From assembly GCF_001277345.1 (NCBI RefSeq), contig NZ_LIUT01000001.1:3522804-3586803 (forward strand): 64,000 bases of DNA. The letters run 5' to 3'. The position numbers and the translations under genes were made by a program. Below the pieces are notes generated by a model that was not told where the DNA came from, made no database searches, and saw only the letters and a list, made by a program, of their open reading frames with translations. Numbering within the stretch: the stretch's first letter is position 1; each line of letters begins with the position of its first letter. The stretch is from Paenibacillus solani (lineage in GTDB: Bacteria; Bacillota; Bacilli; Paenibacillales; Paenibacillaceae). Positions 52,779-61,190 of the stretch are shown here, piece after piece.

Positions 52779-54134
52779 CTACTCCAGCGATGACGCAAGC
52801 GGTAAGGTGACGATAAAAGCAGCGCCTCTTCCAAGCTCGCTCTCGACACGGATATGTCCCTGATGCAGCGATACGATCTGCTTCGCGATGGCGAGCCCCA
52901 TGCCACTGCCGTCATACTTGCGGCTATGGGAACGGTCGGCTTTGAAGAACCGCTCGAATATACGTTTCTGATCCTCCCCAGAGATGCCAATACCGGCGTC
53001 GGCTATGCGTACGGTTACGGTTTTGGTGTCTTGCTTCATACTGACTTGAATGGTGCCGCCCTCTTCCGAAAACTTAATGCTGTTGCCTATAATGTTGGTC
53101 CATACCTGGTTAAGCTGGTCGTGATCTGCCGTGACGGGTATAGGCTTCAGGTTCATGTCAAAGCTAATGCTGCTTGCTGACCATTGCGGCTGAATCGCTA
53201 CAATGACCCGCCTGATCTGCTCATCAAGCCTAAGCTCAGTTACCCGCAGCTGCTGAGTGCTGGATTCCAGCAAGCTTAGCTTGAGCAGACTGTCGCTCAT
53301 CTTGGACATGCGCTTCGCTTCGGAGATGATAATATCAATGTAGCGATTTCGCTCGCTCTCAGGGATGCCTGCTTGCTTGAGCGCTATGGCATAACCGGAT
53401 ATCGAGGTGAGGGGTGACTGTACCTCATGCGATACATTCGATACGAACTCCTTGCGCATCTGCTCCAGCTGCTTCAGGTCGCGCATCATCTCCTCGAAGC
53501 TGCGGGCGAGCGTGCCCAGCTCCCCCTTTTGCTTAATGTTCAGTTTAACGTTGAAGTCTCCCGCCGCGATGCGCTTGGTTGCTTCTGTCAGCTTCTTGAT
53601 TGGCCTAACCAGAAATACGGCAGCGATCAGAATGAGCAAGCTTCCGGTTATTAAGGAGTTGGTCAAAAACCTCACCAACAGTGAGACGGAAGAAGCGGCA
53701 AGCGGCTCTACAAACATAGCTTTCGTTCCTTCCTCTGTGTGAAGAGGCATCCCCATCAGAACAGGCACAATTCCCTGTGAGCTGATCTGAAGCACTTCTC
53801 CAGCCAGCACTCGACTGATTTGCTCCGGTGTTACTTCGGATACGCTCTGACCATTCAGCTCTCCGAATGACTGAATCTGCCCGCCTTGGTCGTACATGCG
53901 AATATAGTAGGAATGGAGCTGCTTCATTCCGCGGACATACGCTTCCGCCTCCGCAAGCGGCAAAGCATCATAGATCCGTGAGACGTCTTCGCCGAAGTGG
54001 AATACGTTGAGCATCAGATTATCGTTCAGCTTCTCCTTGTACAGCCACGATGTGGTAAAGGTGGCAATGATCGTCCCTCCGATAACAGACACCAGAAAGG
54101 TCAATACGACACGGGTGTATAAGGAGCTGATCAT
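52779..54134 (-). CDS. Sensor histidine kinase
   Basis: A 451-residue two-component sensor kinase. Two membrane helices (about 10-30 and 160-180) flank an extracellular domain of about 130 residues. A HAMP domain (RPIKKLTEATKRIAAGDFNVKL) and the HisKA motif FVSNVSHEVQSPLTSISGY with phosphoacceptor His at 236 follow. Then come the ATPase boxes N (QVWTNIIGNSIKFSEEGG), G1 (DAGIGISGEDQKRIFERFF) and G2 (GSGMGLAIAKQIVSLHQG). It overlaps the end of the response regulator gene by four bases, so the two are translationally coupled. The signal is unknown; the flanking hydrolases suggest an envelope or lipid-related stimulus. Confidence 0.95.
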   Translation of the reverse strand: MISSLYTRVVLTFLVSVIGGTIIATFTTSWLYKEKLNDNLMLNVFHFGEDVSRIYDALPLAEAEAYVRGMKQLHSYYIRMYDQGGQIQSFGELNGQSVSEVTPEQISRVLAGEVLQISSQGIVPVLMGMPLHTEEGTKAMFVEPLAASSVSLLVRFLTNSLITGSLLILIAAVFLVRPIKKLTEATKRIAAGDFNVKLNIKQKGELGTLARSFEEMMRDLKQLEQMRKEFVSNVSHEVQSPLTSISGYAIALKQAGIPESERNRYIDIIISEAKRMSKMSDSLLKLSLLESSTQQLRVTELRLDEQIRRVIVAIQPQWSASSISFDMNLKPIPVTADHDQLNQVWTNIIGNSIKFSEEGGTIQVSMKQDTKTVTVRIADAGIGISGEDQKRIFERFFKADRSHSRKYDGSGMGLAIAKQIVSLHQGHIRVESELGRGAAFIVTLPLASSLE

Positions 54135-54805
54135 GGAGATACCTCAAGCCGGTAACCGAGACCCCGCACGGTATCGATCCGAAAATCAGACGTTTCCGCG
54201 AACCGTTCGCGCAGCCGCTTAATATGGACATCGACCGTCCGTTCATCGCCAGCGTAATCCATCCCCCAAATCTGATCGATCAGCTGCTCGCGCGTATAGA
54301 TTTGTCCAGGCTTGCCCGCCAGCTTGTACAATAATTCAAATTCCTTGAGCGGGAGCGCCAGCGATTCTGACCCCCTCGTCACCTTATAAGTCTGCCGGTC
54401 CAGTAGAACGCTGCCGATCTGGATGGTCTGCGTCGTGCTGACTCCGTAACGCTTTAGCAGCGCCCTCACGCGGACGGTCAGCTCCAGCGGATCGAATGGT
54501 TTCGTCAAATAATCATCCGTACCCAGCTGAAACCCTTTCACCTTCTCCCATGTTTCTCCTCTTGCCGTCAGCATTAGCAACGGGAGGTCAGGATTAGCTT
54601 TTCGAAGCTCCCTGCACAGCTCCCAGCCGTCCATAAGCGGCATCATAATATCAAGCACGACAAGATCGACTCTAGTCGAGTTATATACTGCCATCGCTTC
54701 CCTGCCGTCTGCGGCTTCTAAGGTATCGAATCCGTCATTGCGCAAAAACAAGCAGACGAGTTCGCGAATGTTCACATCATCATCAGCAACTAATATCGTA
54801 GGCAT
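54131..54805 (-). CDS. OmpR/PhoB-family response regulator
   Basis: A 224-residue response regulator. The receiver domain has the acidic pocket ADDD (8-10), phosphoacceptor Asp52 (LVVLDIMMPLMDGWE) and Lys in TDDYLTKPFDP. The C-terminal winged helix is of the OmpR type (ESLALPLKEFELLYKLAGKPGQIYTREQLIDQIWG...RTVDVHIKRLRERF). Proteins of this class bind tandem direct repeats with 11-base spacing, which is the pattern seen upstream of both neighbouring hydrolase genes. An imperfect inverted repeat (TATAC..TGGTAACCA.GTATA, 54831-54850) lies just upstream of this gene. Confidence 0.95.
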   Translation of the reverse strand: MPTILVADDDVNIRELVCLFLRNDGFDTLEAADGREAMAVYNSTRVDLVVLDIMMPLMDGWELCRELRKANPDLPLLMLTARGETWEKVKGFQLGTDDYLTKPFDPLELTVRVRALLKRYGVSTTQTIQIGSVLLDRQTYKVTRGSESLALPLKEFELLYKLAGKPGQIYTREQLIDQIWGMDYAGDERTVDVHIKRLRERFAETSDFRIDTVRGLGYRLEVSP

Positions 54806-54908
54806 CCATCCGTTCCCTCTTTTCCCTCGCTATACTTGGTAACCAGTATACTATAAAGCATTTGCTGTGCATAAAGGTGGAGCGCTGTAGAACTTTTGGA
54901 TGAATGCG

Positions 54909-54955
54909 AAAAAACAAACGGCAGCCTATGCAAGGACCCTTGCACAAGATGCCGC
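54909..54955 (-). terminator. Terminator after hydrolase B
   Basis: On the minus strand CGGCA...TGCCG encloses an inner TGCAAGG/CCTTGCA stem and is followed by TTTGTTTTTT, 12 bases after the stop codon. Confidence 0.83.
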
Positions 54956-54966
54956 AACAGCTTTGC

Positions 54967-55974
54967 TTATTTGATTTCTTCCATATATGCCCGGAATTTT
55001 TCTACAATTTCTTTTGCTTCGGTACGATACAAATAATGATCCGCTTCCAATGTGATCACTTTACCATAAACAGAATCTTTTGCTTGCTTTTCATGCTCTG
55101 GTAACCATCTATCCGTTACAGGATGATTCGCTTGTATAAAGAAAACAACGGGAAGCTTATTAGGGAAGCTTAACTGTTCAGCCCCTTTGAAATTAGAAGG
55201 CATCCATTTGATTTCATTTAGTTGGCTTGGATTTAACATGTTTTTGAGACCAAGCATTCTCATTTGTTCTTTAGCTTCTTCATCATAGGGCAGCTCAGCA
55301 TACGGGTCATCGCCTAGTTTTGCATATAATCTGGTGAACCCTGATTTTTTGATTAGGCTTAATATCCCTAATGTTGAAGATGAAACCTCTTGTTCGCTAA
55401 GCGTTGGTACACTGCTGTCGAGCCCAACAAATGCACTCACTTCGTTTTCATATTTGTTCACATATTCTAATCCGTACAAGCCGGAAATGGAATGAGCCAT
55501 TAGAATGTAACGGTCAATTTGAAGACTCTGCACGGCTTCGTGAATTTCACTTACGATATTTTCCGTGGTTCTTTCTTTGTCGGTTGTATCACTCAGTCCA
55601 TAACCAAAAGGTTCAATCACGACCACTTTGTAAAATGGTGATAGTTCATCTATTAACGGCTTAAAATCAAGGGCTGGCGCCGCTGTTCCAAAGCCAGGCA
55701 AGAGCACAATTGTTTCTTCCCCTGTTCCTTGAATCACAGCATTCATCCTTTTACCGTCTACAGGCACTAATTGACCATAGGAGTGTATTTTCCCCTGCTC
55801 CGATTTAGTGGCGACCTTATCCACAATAAAAACAGTTGCTATAAATACGACTCCTAGTATGGCCAATACTGCTATTGCTTTCAGTAAGAGAATAAGAACT
55901 TTTTTCGTCACTGAAGTTGACTTCTTATCTGTAGCAGGATTCTTTTTCCCCTTTATGTCCTCACTTCGTTTCAC
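54967..55974 (-). CDS. Membrane-anchored alpha/beta hydrolase B
   Basis: A 335-residue paralogue of the hydrolase at 51701-52648, with long identical stretches (for example VLDFKPLIDELSP-like and IEPFGYGLSD). A basic N-terminal extension precedes the membrane helix (about 25-50). The nucleophile elbow here is MAHSISG (Ser at about 162), where Ala replaces the Gly of copy A. The C-terminal part conserves an HYLY His. Substrate unknown. Its upstream region shares the 11-base-period direct repeat with copy A at nearly the same distance (88 bases), so both probably belong to the regulon of the two-component system between them. Confidence 0.87.
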   Translation of the reverse strand: MKRSEDIKGKKNPATDKKSTSVTKKVLILLLKAIAVLAILGVVFIATVFIVDKVATKSEQGKIHSYGQLVPVDGKRMNAVIQGTGEETIVLLPGFGTAAPALDFKPLIDELSPFYKVVVIEPFGYGLSDTTDKERTTENIVSEIHEAVQSLQIDRYILMAHSISGLYGLEYVNKYENEVSAFVGLDSSVPTLSEQEVSSSTLGILSLIKKSGFTRLYAKLGDDPYAELPYDEEAKEQMRMLGLKNMLNPSQLNEIKWMPSNFKGAEQLSFPNKLPVVFFIQANHPVTDRWLPEHEKQAKDSVYGKVITLEADHYLYRTEAKEIVEKFRAYMEEIK

Positions 55975-56061
55975 TCGTATCGACTCCTGACCTTGTCTGT
56001 TTTAATAGCTTCAAGCCTTCCAGGAAATCTTACATGACGGATATGTACTCTCTATGACGTC

Positions 56062-56081
56062 AATATGAACGGAATATGAAC
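56062..56081 (-). promoter_or_regulatory. Direct-repeat box upstream of hydrolase B
   Basis: Two perfect copies of AATATGAAC are 11 bases apart on the plus strand. The downstream GTCAT and GTACAT elements on the minus strand align with those of hydrolase A. Confidence 0.68.
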
Positions 56082-56109
56082 AGGCCATATTCTTAGCTTT
56101 CAATGTAGC

Positions 56110-56151
56110 AAAAACCCGCCACACACACGGGAATCTTGTGTTTAGCGGGTT
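56110..56151 (-). terminator. Terminator after the BtrH-like gene
   Basis: A stem of AACCCGC...GCGGGTT type with an inner TGTGT/ACACA part and T run on the minus strand. Its sequence resembles the hairpins beside tRNA fragments B and C. Confidence 0.75.
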
Positions 56152-56168
56152 CTTTAATTATAACGAAA

Positions 56169-57143
56169 TTAGATGAGCAATCTTTTCATCTCAATCAGTT
56201 CATTAACTAGCTGTTCTTCAAGTTCAGCATTTTTTTTAATTGCATTCGACATTTTTCTGATTGATCTGTTATGTCTAACAAGTTCAAAATCCAGATAATC
56301 TCGTATAATCATTTTTTGAACAATCTCCCACCCATTCGATAATTGCTCAGCACAGCTTATCAATTGAGTCATCTTTACGCTCAATGAATCATCATCGATT
56401 ATTTGGGATAGAAACTCTATCGCCTTACGGAAATATAGCCTGCTAAACAACAAGGTATCGATTCCCTGGAAAAAATCACTTGCCCAAAAATCATGAAACC
56501 CTTCAAATTCATGCCTTAAAGTCTCCTGAGACTCTATAGCATTCGCCAAATCATATAACGCTAAATAATTATTATTGGATATCACATTATTAATCACTCG
56601 CAAAAAAACGTCCTTGGTGTTCTTGATCTCAGGTTCCACACGCTTGAAAGTAAAACACACTCCATTATTCCCTTCAAAAAAGTTCTTAAATGGAAGCGAT
56701 TTCATTTCTTTTCCAAAGGTAGGATCTACACACATCAGATGATCTTTATCAATCCCGCTCACTAAACAAAAATGCGCACTATCGATCGTCTGATATGCAT
56801 GAGGATTTCCCCAAGGATTCCAATAAGAGCTTAAATAAATGATGACCGGCATGTCTTGCCGAAGTTCATTCAATATGTTGTCATATACTTCTTTTGAAGA
56901 TTGCAATGTAGACTTGCTCAACAAGACTCCATGAAAGCCCCTCAATAAATCCAGTGAAGTATATTTGTTATTAACGATACATTTTCCAATCAAGTCGTTG
57001 CGGTCATGCTGTACAAAGTTAAAACCCATGGATTCTGAAAATGTCAACTGATAAGGCAGCCCCAAATATATCATCGTGGAAATGATGAGATCTTGGAAAC
57101 AATCCGTGCTGATTCCTCTTACCGGTTGAATCGGTAGATACAT
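56169..57143 (-). CDS. BtrH N-terminal-like papain-fold protein
   Basis: A 324-residue protein whose N-terminal 170 residues resemble the butirosin biosynthesis protein H (BtrH) N-terminal domain, a papain-like acyl- or peptidyl-transfer fold. Candidate catalytic residues are Cys15 (ISTDCFQD), His124 (SAHFCLVSG) and Asp140 (CVDP). The C-terminal half is helical, rich in Asn, Lys and Glu, and has no recognised motif. Relatives occur in peptide and aminoglycoside antibiotic clusters, but no synthetase is adjacent here. The gene is more AT-rich than its neighbours to the left, which suits acquired DNA. Its start follows a GGGGG-containing stretch. Confidence 0.6.
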   Translation of the reverse strand: MYLPIQPVRGISTDCFQDLIISTMIYLGLPYQLTFSESMGFNFVQHDRNDLIGKCIVNNKYTSLDLLRGFHGVLLSKSTLQSSKEVYDNILNELRQDMPVIIYLSSYWNPWGNPHAYQTIDSAHFCLVSGIDKDHLMCVDPTFGKEMKSLPFKNFFEGNNGVCFTFKRVEPEIKNTKDVFLRVINNVISNNNYLALYDLANAIESQETLRHEFEGFHDFWASDFFQGIDTLLFSRLYFRKAIEFLSQIIDDDSLSVKMTQLISCAEQLSNGWEIVQKMIIRDYLDFELVRHNRSIRKMSNAIKKNAELEEQLVNELIEMKRLLI

Positions 57144-57483
57144 TAATTATCCCCCGCATCGAAATTTAGTAATTACATCTTAAATAAATACCTAATTTAG
57201 CTATCTATGATGCTTAACTATTCCGCACGAACGATTAACATATTATACTAAATTACCTAAAAACAATTTCCTTTAATTATTTGACAAAATAACTGAAAAT
57301 CCTTCTTGTTATTATCAAAAATAACAATTGAATCTATAAAGAGTCAATATTCCATATTCATACAAACTCGCCCCAAAAAGAACTATTTCAGGGAAGCGGA
57401 TAATTGACAAGCAATTGCTTTTTGAAAGAGTAAAGTAGATTAAGTCTTCATTTAAAACAGCAATTAAACGCATTATTTCCTAT

Positions 57484-57559
57484 GACCATGGATCAATCAA
57501 CAGATTTCAACACGCAAAAAACCGCCAAACACTCGGAAATCCCTGTGTTTGGCGGTTTT
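57484..57559. terminator. Conserved flank and terminator of tRNA-Ala fragment C
   Basis: A perfect 15-base stem (57518-57532 with 57545-57559) with a T-rich tail. The flank 57484-57507 repeats that of fragment B. The remaining intergenic stretch 57144-57483 is very AT-rich and shows no gene. Confidence 0.77.
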
Positions 57560-57568
57560 CTTTAGTTA

Positions 57569-57610
57569 TGGAGCCTAGGGGGATCGAACCCCTGACCTCA
57601 TCGCTGCCAG
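57569..57610 (-). repeat. Truncated tRNA-Ala(GGC) 3' end, copy C (att-scar-like)
   Basis: Forty-two bases match the tRNA-Ala 3' end from the anticodon loop to GGCTCCA. The match stops inside the anticodon loop (CTGGCAG), a common crossover point for tyrosine integrases. To its right lie a GC-rich palindrome and tandem GTGACCAAA repeats, features often seen at element ends. Confidence 0.87.
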
Positions 57611-57701
57611 TGGAGAGATAGGGTTTTTTACGTTAAGGAAAAGGCGGGAGCAATCCTTGTAGGACAAGGCTTTCTAGAGTTTTCTGTTTCTACGTTCGAG
57701 T

Positions 57702-57750
57702 GCGCCGCGGCGCTCAGGAATGAAAAAACGTGACCAAAAATGTGACCAAA
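57702..57750. repeat. Element-end repeats: GC palindrome and tandem GTGACCAAA
   Basis: A perfect 12-base palindrome GCGCCGCGGCGC (57702-57713) is followed by two copies of GTGACCAAA (57730-57738 and 57742-57750), 12 bases apart. Between the tRNA fragment and the first island gene, such repeats can be integrase or excisionase arm sites. The role is inference. Confidence 0.45.
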
Positions 57751-57760
57751 TATTTTATGC

Positions 57761-59251
57761 TTATTCTAATTCCAGTTGGTTTGCCTGAGCTAGTGCAACA
57801 AGACTTGTTTTGGCGCTTGATAGCATTTCCATAATAGTCTTTGTACCCCTCGGTTTAATAACTAGCTCATTTGTTTCAGTTAGAATAATAAACTTTACTC
57901 CATCAGGAGCTTCAAATTCGATGTAACCCCTTGTATCATCCTCAACTAAATTTCCCCCAATTTCATCCTCAGCGTTCTCGAACTTTTCAACCATTAAATC
58001 AAAATCAATTTCGCCGTTAATTGGAATGACAATTTCATCTGGACGGATTGGAAAAACACGCTCAAAGTCTTCAGGAAGTTCATTAGCATCCATAATGAGT
58101 ATCAAAGTACGTGTTATCATTACTTGCTTTGGGTTATCAGGATTTTGGCAAGAATCAATTGTAAAACGAAACAGATTACAATCTAATGAGCCACCACCCA
58201 CTTGAACACTTTTAGTAATATCTCTTCTTCGCAATCTCAAAATATCCTTACAACGCTCATAAATTGTATTAATTTCCTCTGATATCGGTGTGCTCATAAG
58301 TCGATTGATGAAGTTATTCGCATTTCCAGAGTGGTATTCAGGTTCTCTATGTGAACTTCTAATAAAACCTGGTAAGTTACGAACATTTTTTTCTTCAATT
58401 TGTCGAAATATCATATCTTCATAAACTAAATCAATGCCCATTAATGGTAAATCAATGCTTTGCTCGTCTATACCAATCTCACACACCGCAAATGTGTTGG
58501 AGCTTGAAATTTGAGCCCACGGTGTTTGAATAGCACGTAGTGTAGTTCGACTTCGAATGAATTCAGGAACAACTTGGCGAAGATAATTTTGCAAAGAATT
58601 ATCAGTAATATATTGTTCCCTTACCAATGCTTCCCTAACCTCGCCCTTGAGCGCCTTAAGGAGATGATACGTCCAAATCCCATGTTTCAACATGTTACTG
58701 GGATACGATTTTTCCCCAGGAGAACATGAAAAGAACATAGCTTGGTAACTGCTGGATCGAACAAATTCGACAAATTCATTATTGCTCATTTCCGAGAGTA
58801 AATCTCGTGAAGGAAACTGTTCTTGAATGTGGCTTGCACAAGCATCAATAAAAATTAAACTCTTATTACATGCGGAATTTTGTAAGGGATCGAATAAAAT
58901 ATCCTTTAGAGCTACAGTTGTACCACTAAGGTTGGTTGGGTGTGTGTCCCAAGTTGTTAACTTATTACATCCATCAGAGTAGAACCCGTGCCCTGCATAG
59001 TAGAAAATAAATCGATTATCTTCTTGAAGATTTCTAATCTCGTATAAAAGTTCTTGCCGTAACGCTGTTGCAGTTGCGTCTTGGTTAATCCATATTTTTA
59101 CGTTTTCCGCCGGAACACCTAGGTCTTCTGTGAGCCAACTATAAAATGCTCTAGCATCATTTTCAGCATACTGTACCTGAGATATATTAAATTGATAATG
59201 TTCTACTGCAATTATCACAGCGTATGTTTGATGAGATGAAATGACGTCCAT
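57761..59251 (-). CDS. Caspase-family (C14) protease
   Basis: A 496-residue protein with an N-terminal caspase fold. The catalytic dyad is His88 (FIFYYAGHGFY) and Cys138 (LIFIDACAS). The first strand carries AVIIAVEHYQ and AENDARAFYSWLTEDLGVP, typical of bacterial caspase-like peptidases. The remaining part (about 230-496) has no recognisable domain; its last 120 residues are acidic and strand-rich (EIVIPINGEIDFDLMVEKFENAEDEIGG). No membrane helix or signal peptide is seen. ATG at 59251 was chosen after GGAGTTGGGAG; a TTG at 59275 lies before that signal. It is the gene nearest to the tRNA scar and lies 148 bases after a KAP NTPase gene. In known prokaryotic systems such caspases act as defence effectors; that role is inferred here. 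Confidence 0.85.
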   Translation of the reverse strand: MDVISSHQTYAVIIAVEHYQFNISQVQYAENDARAFYSWLTEDLGVPAENVKIWINQDATATALRQELLYEIRNLQEDNRFIFYYAGHGFYSDGCNKLTTWDTHPTNLSGTTVALKDILFDPLQNSACNKSLIFIDACASHIQEQFPSRDLLSEMSNNEFVEFVRSSSYQAMFFSCSPGEKSYPSNMLKHGIWTYHLLKALKGEVREALVREQYITDNSLQNYLRQVVPEFIRSRTTLRAIQTPWAQISSSNTFAVCEIGIDEQSIDLPLMGIDLVYEDMIFRQIEEKNVRNLPGFIRSSHREPEYHSGNANNFINRLMSTPISEEINTIYERCKDILRLRRRDITKSVQVGGGSLDCNLFRFTIDSCQNPDNPKQVMITRTLILIMDANELPEDFERVFPIRPDEIVIPINGEIDFDLMVEKFENAEDEIGGNLVEDDTRGYIEFEAPDGVKFIILTETNELVIKPRGTKTIMEMLSSAKTSLVALAQANQLELE

Positions 59252-59399
59252 AATTCTCCCAACTCCAAATCTCAAAAGTTAAAAAGTTCACTTCACACCT
59301 AAAAGTGCAATATTAAAGGGAAATAGATGTAGATATGACTTGCTAATCGGCACTTCGATTGGGAAATAATGTAATCACAATCTTATATTTTCACTAACA

Positions 59400-61133
59400 T
59401 TAATCATCAATGCTTTCCTGGCAACGCTCAGTTTCCCTCTCAAAATACATCCTTTCAGCCAAAACTTCATTCAGTTGTTGATATCTTTTTTTCAAAATTA
59501 AATCGTTTTCTCGTTTTTCTCTCTCTCTAAAAAAGTCTTTTATTAAATCACTATTTGTCCTTCCAATCAATAAATGTATAAATTCCCATGTATCGACGTT
59601 AAATTGAACCTTTAATTTTTCAAATGCAATTTCAAATAAAGTTTCGAAAGTAGATAGCTTTTCTATGTAAATATTTTTTATTCTTTCACCCAATGTTCTA
59701 ATGTCTTTTTGGTTTAAAGCTTCATCATACTTTTGCTTTAAAAGTGTCCTATGCTTCTCCACATTAATCTTATTTATCGAACTAATTATTTCTAATGTTT
59801 CCCGACTACAAGGCTCCATTCCGAAATAATCAATATTGCACCAGTCCTCACTATCAAAGTAAGGCGGCTGCTTCTGTAACTCGGGATTGTATAACCTATC
59901 GGCTATTTCAAGTAATTTCTCTTTGAATTCCCTCAACATCCCTAAGTCGTGGAGAACATCAGCAAGTGATATTATTTGTTTCTGACCCACAAAGTACAAA
60001 AGATTATCGTTCGATATATTATTACTAATCTTATCGCACAATGCCGTAAAATCAGGCATATTCAATTTGTATGCCTTGTATAAGACTTTAATATCTCTAC
60101 TAATTTCAGTATCGTTCAAAAAGTAGTCTCGTAAAATGTCTTTACTATAATCTTCATATTTAAATATCTTTTGAATTTCTTTAAAAAGAGATAATTTATC
60201 AAAATTTGCACCAGAAGCTTCTCTGAACTCTTTCTCGCTGCTAAAATAATAATGATATACTACATTTTTGCATAAAGTAACGACATTTTCATCGAGACTA
60301 AAAATATCCTTCTTGTTTAATAAATCAATAGCCTCTTCATTTACGAGTTTAATCAAATCAACGAACTTTTTATAAATACGAATATTACTTTTCTCTAACT
60401 GAGTTTCTTTTTTTGTAACAGAGTTATTATTGAAGTTAATCAGAATTGAACCCTCGTTTATATAGGACTGCACAAGTGATTCAAGTTGCGCTTTAGTCAG
60501 ATAGGGAATTTTATTCAAAGCAATTTCATCCAATATGTCTGGATCTAACTCATTAATTTTAAATTCATAATCTATTATCTTTTCTTTATAATCACTGAAG
60601 TCCTTTAAATCATCATTTAGCTTTAATGAATTTGCAATTAGAATAACATTGAAGTTGTTTGAAGCTCTCTCTATCAATCCAAGCAAGTCTTTAATTGCAA
60701 TACTCTTAGATTTTCTCTCAATATCATCAATGCACAAAATTATTTTTTTGTTTGAATTTTCATTTGAAATGTTCTCTATGGATATATTTTCAATCAGATC
60801 ACTTAAGTTAAAATCTATACCTGTAAATTTTTTAGCCATTTTTTTAGCCACATTACTACCTATTTTCATCATATTACTATCTGTTATTTTTTGAAGTGAA
60901 TTAAACACCTCATACAATTGTAAAATTAAATCTTTCTCTACCTCTTTAATGGAAAGCTTTCCAAATACGGATACATATTTGAAATCATATTTTTCTTTTC
61001 TATCCTCACTCCATTTTTTGATTGTATAAGTTTTACCTATCCCCCATTCTCCATCAATTAACACACAAAGATTATCATTAAAATTGTTATCATAAATTTT
61101 TTCAATAGTAGTGATTACTTTAGTATAATTCAT
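59400..61133 (-). CDS. KAP-family P-loop NTPase
   Basis: A 577-residue AT-rich gene product with a KAP-type P-loop domain. Walker A is GEWGIGKT (28-35) and Walker B is IILCIDDIE (131-139). Residues about 170-200 (NNFNVILIANSLKLNDDLKDFSDYKEKIIDYEF) resemble the sensor region of STAND-related ATPases. Unlike many KAP proteins, no membrane helices are apparent in the region between the two motifs. The C-terminal half is helical and unrecognised. KAP NTPases occur in phage-defence and plasmid-exclusion loci. It sits between the caspase gene and the helicase gene on the same strand, so a shared function is possible. Confidence 0.8.
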   Translation of the reverse strand: MNYTKVITTIEKIYDNNFNDNLCVLIDGEWGIGKTYTIKKWSEDRKEKYDFKYVSVFGKLSIKEVEKDLILQLYEVFNSLQKITDSNMMKIGSNVAKKMAKKFTGIDFNLSDLIENISIENISNENSNKKIILCIDDIERKSKSIAIKDLLGLIERASNNFNVILIANSLKLNDDLKDFSDYKEKIIDYEFKINELDPDILDEIALNKIPYLTKAQLESLVQSYINEGSILINFNNNSVTKKETQLEKSNIRIYKKFVDLIKLVNEEAIDLLNKKDIFSLDENVVTLCKNVVYHYYFSSEKEFREASGANFDKLSLFKEIQKIFKYEDYSKDILRDYFLNDTEISRDIKVLYKAYKLNMPDFTALCDKISNNISNDNLLYFVGQKQIISLADVLHDLGMLREFKEKLLEIADRLYNPELQKQPPYFDSEDWCNIDYFGMEPCSRETLEIISSINKINVEKHRTLLKQKYDEALNQKDIRTLGERIKNIYIEKLSTFETLFEIAFEKLKVQFNVDTWEFIHLLIGRTNSDLIKDFFREREKRENDLILKKRYQQLNEVLAERMYFERETERCQESIDD

Positions 61134-61190
61134 GAATATATTCCTCTCTTAATATTCACATATTGATGCTAATAGAGTTGTCCTCTTATA

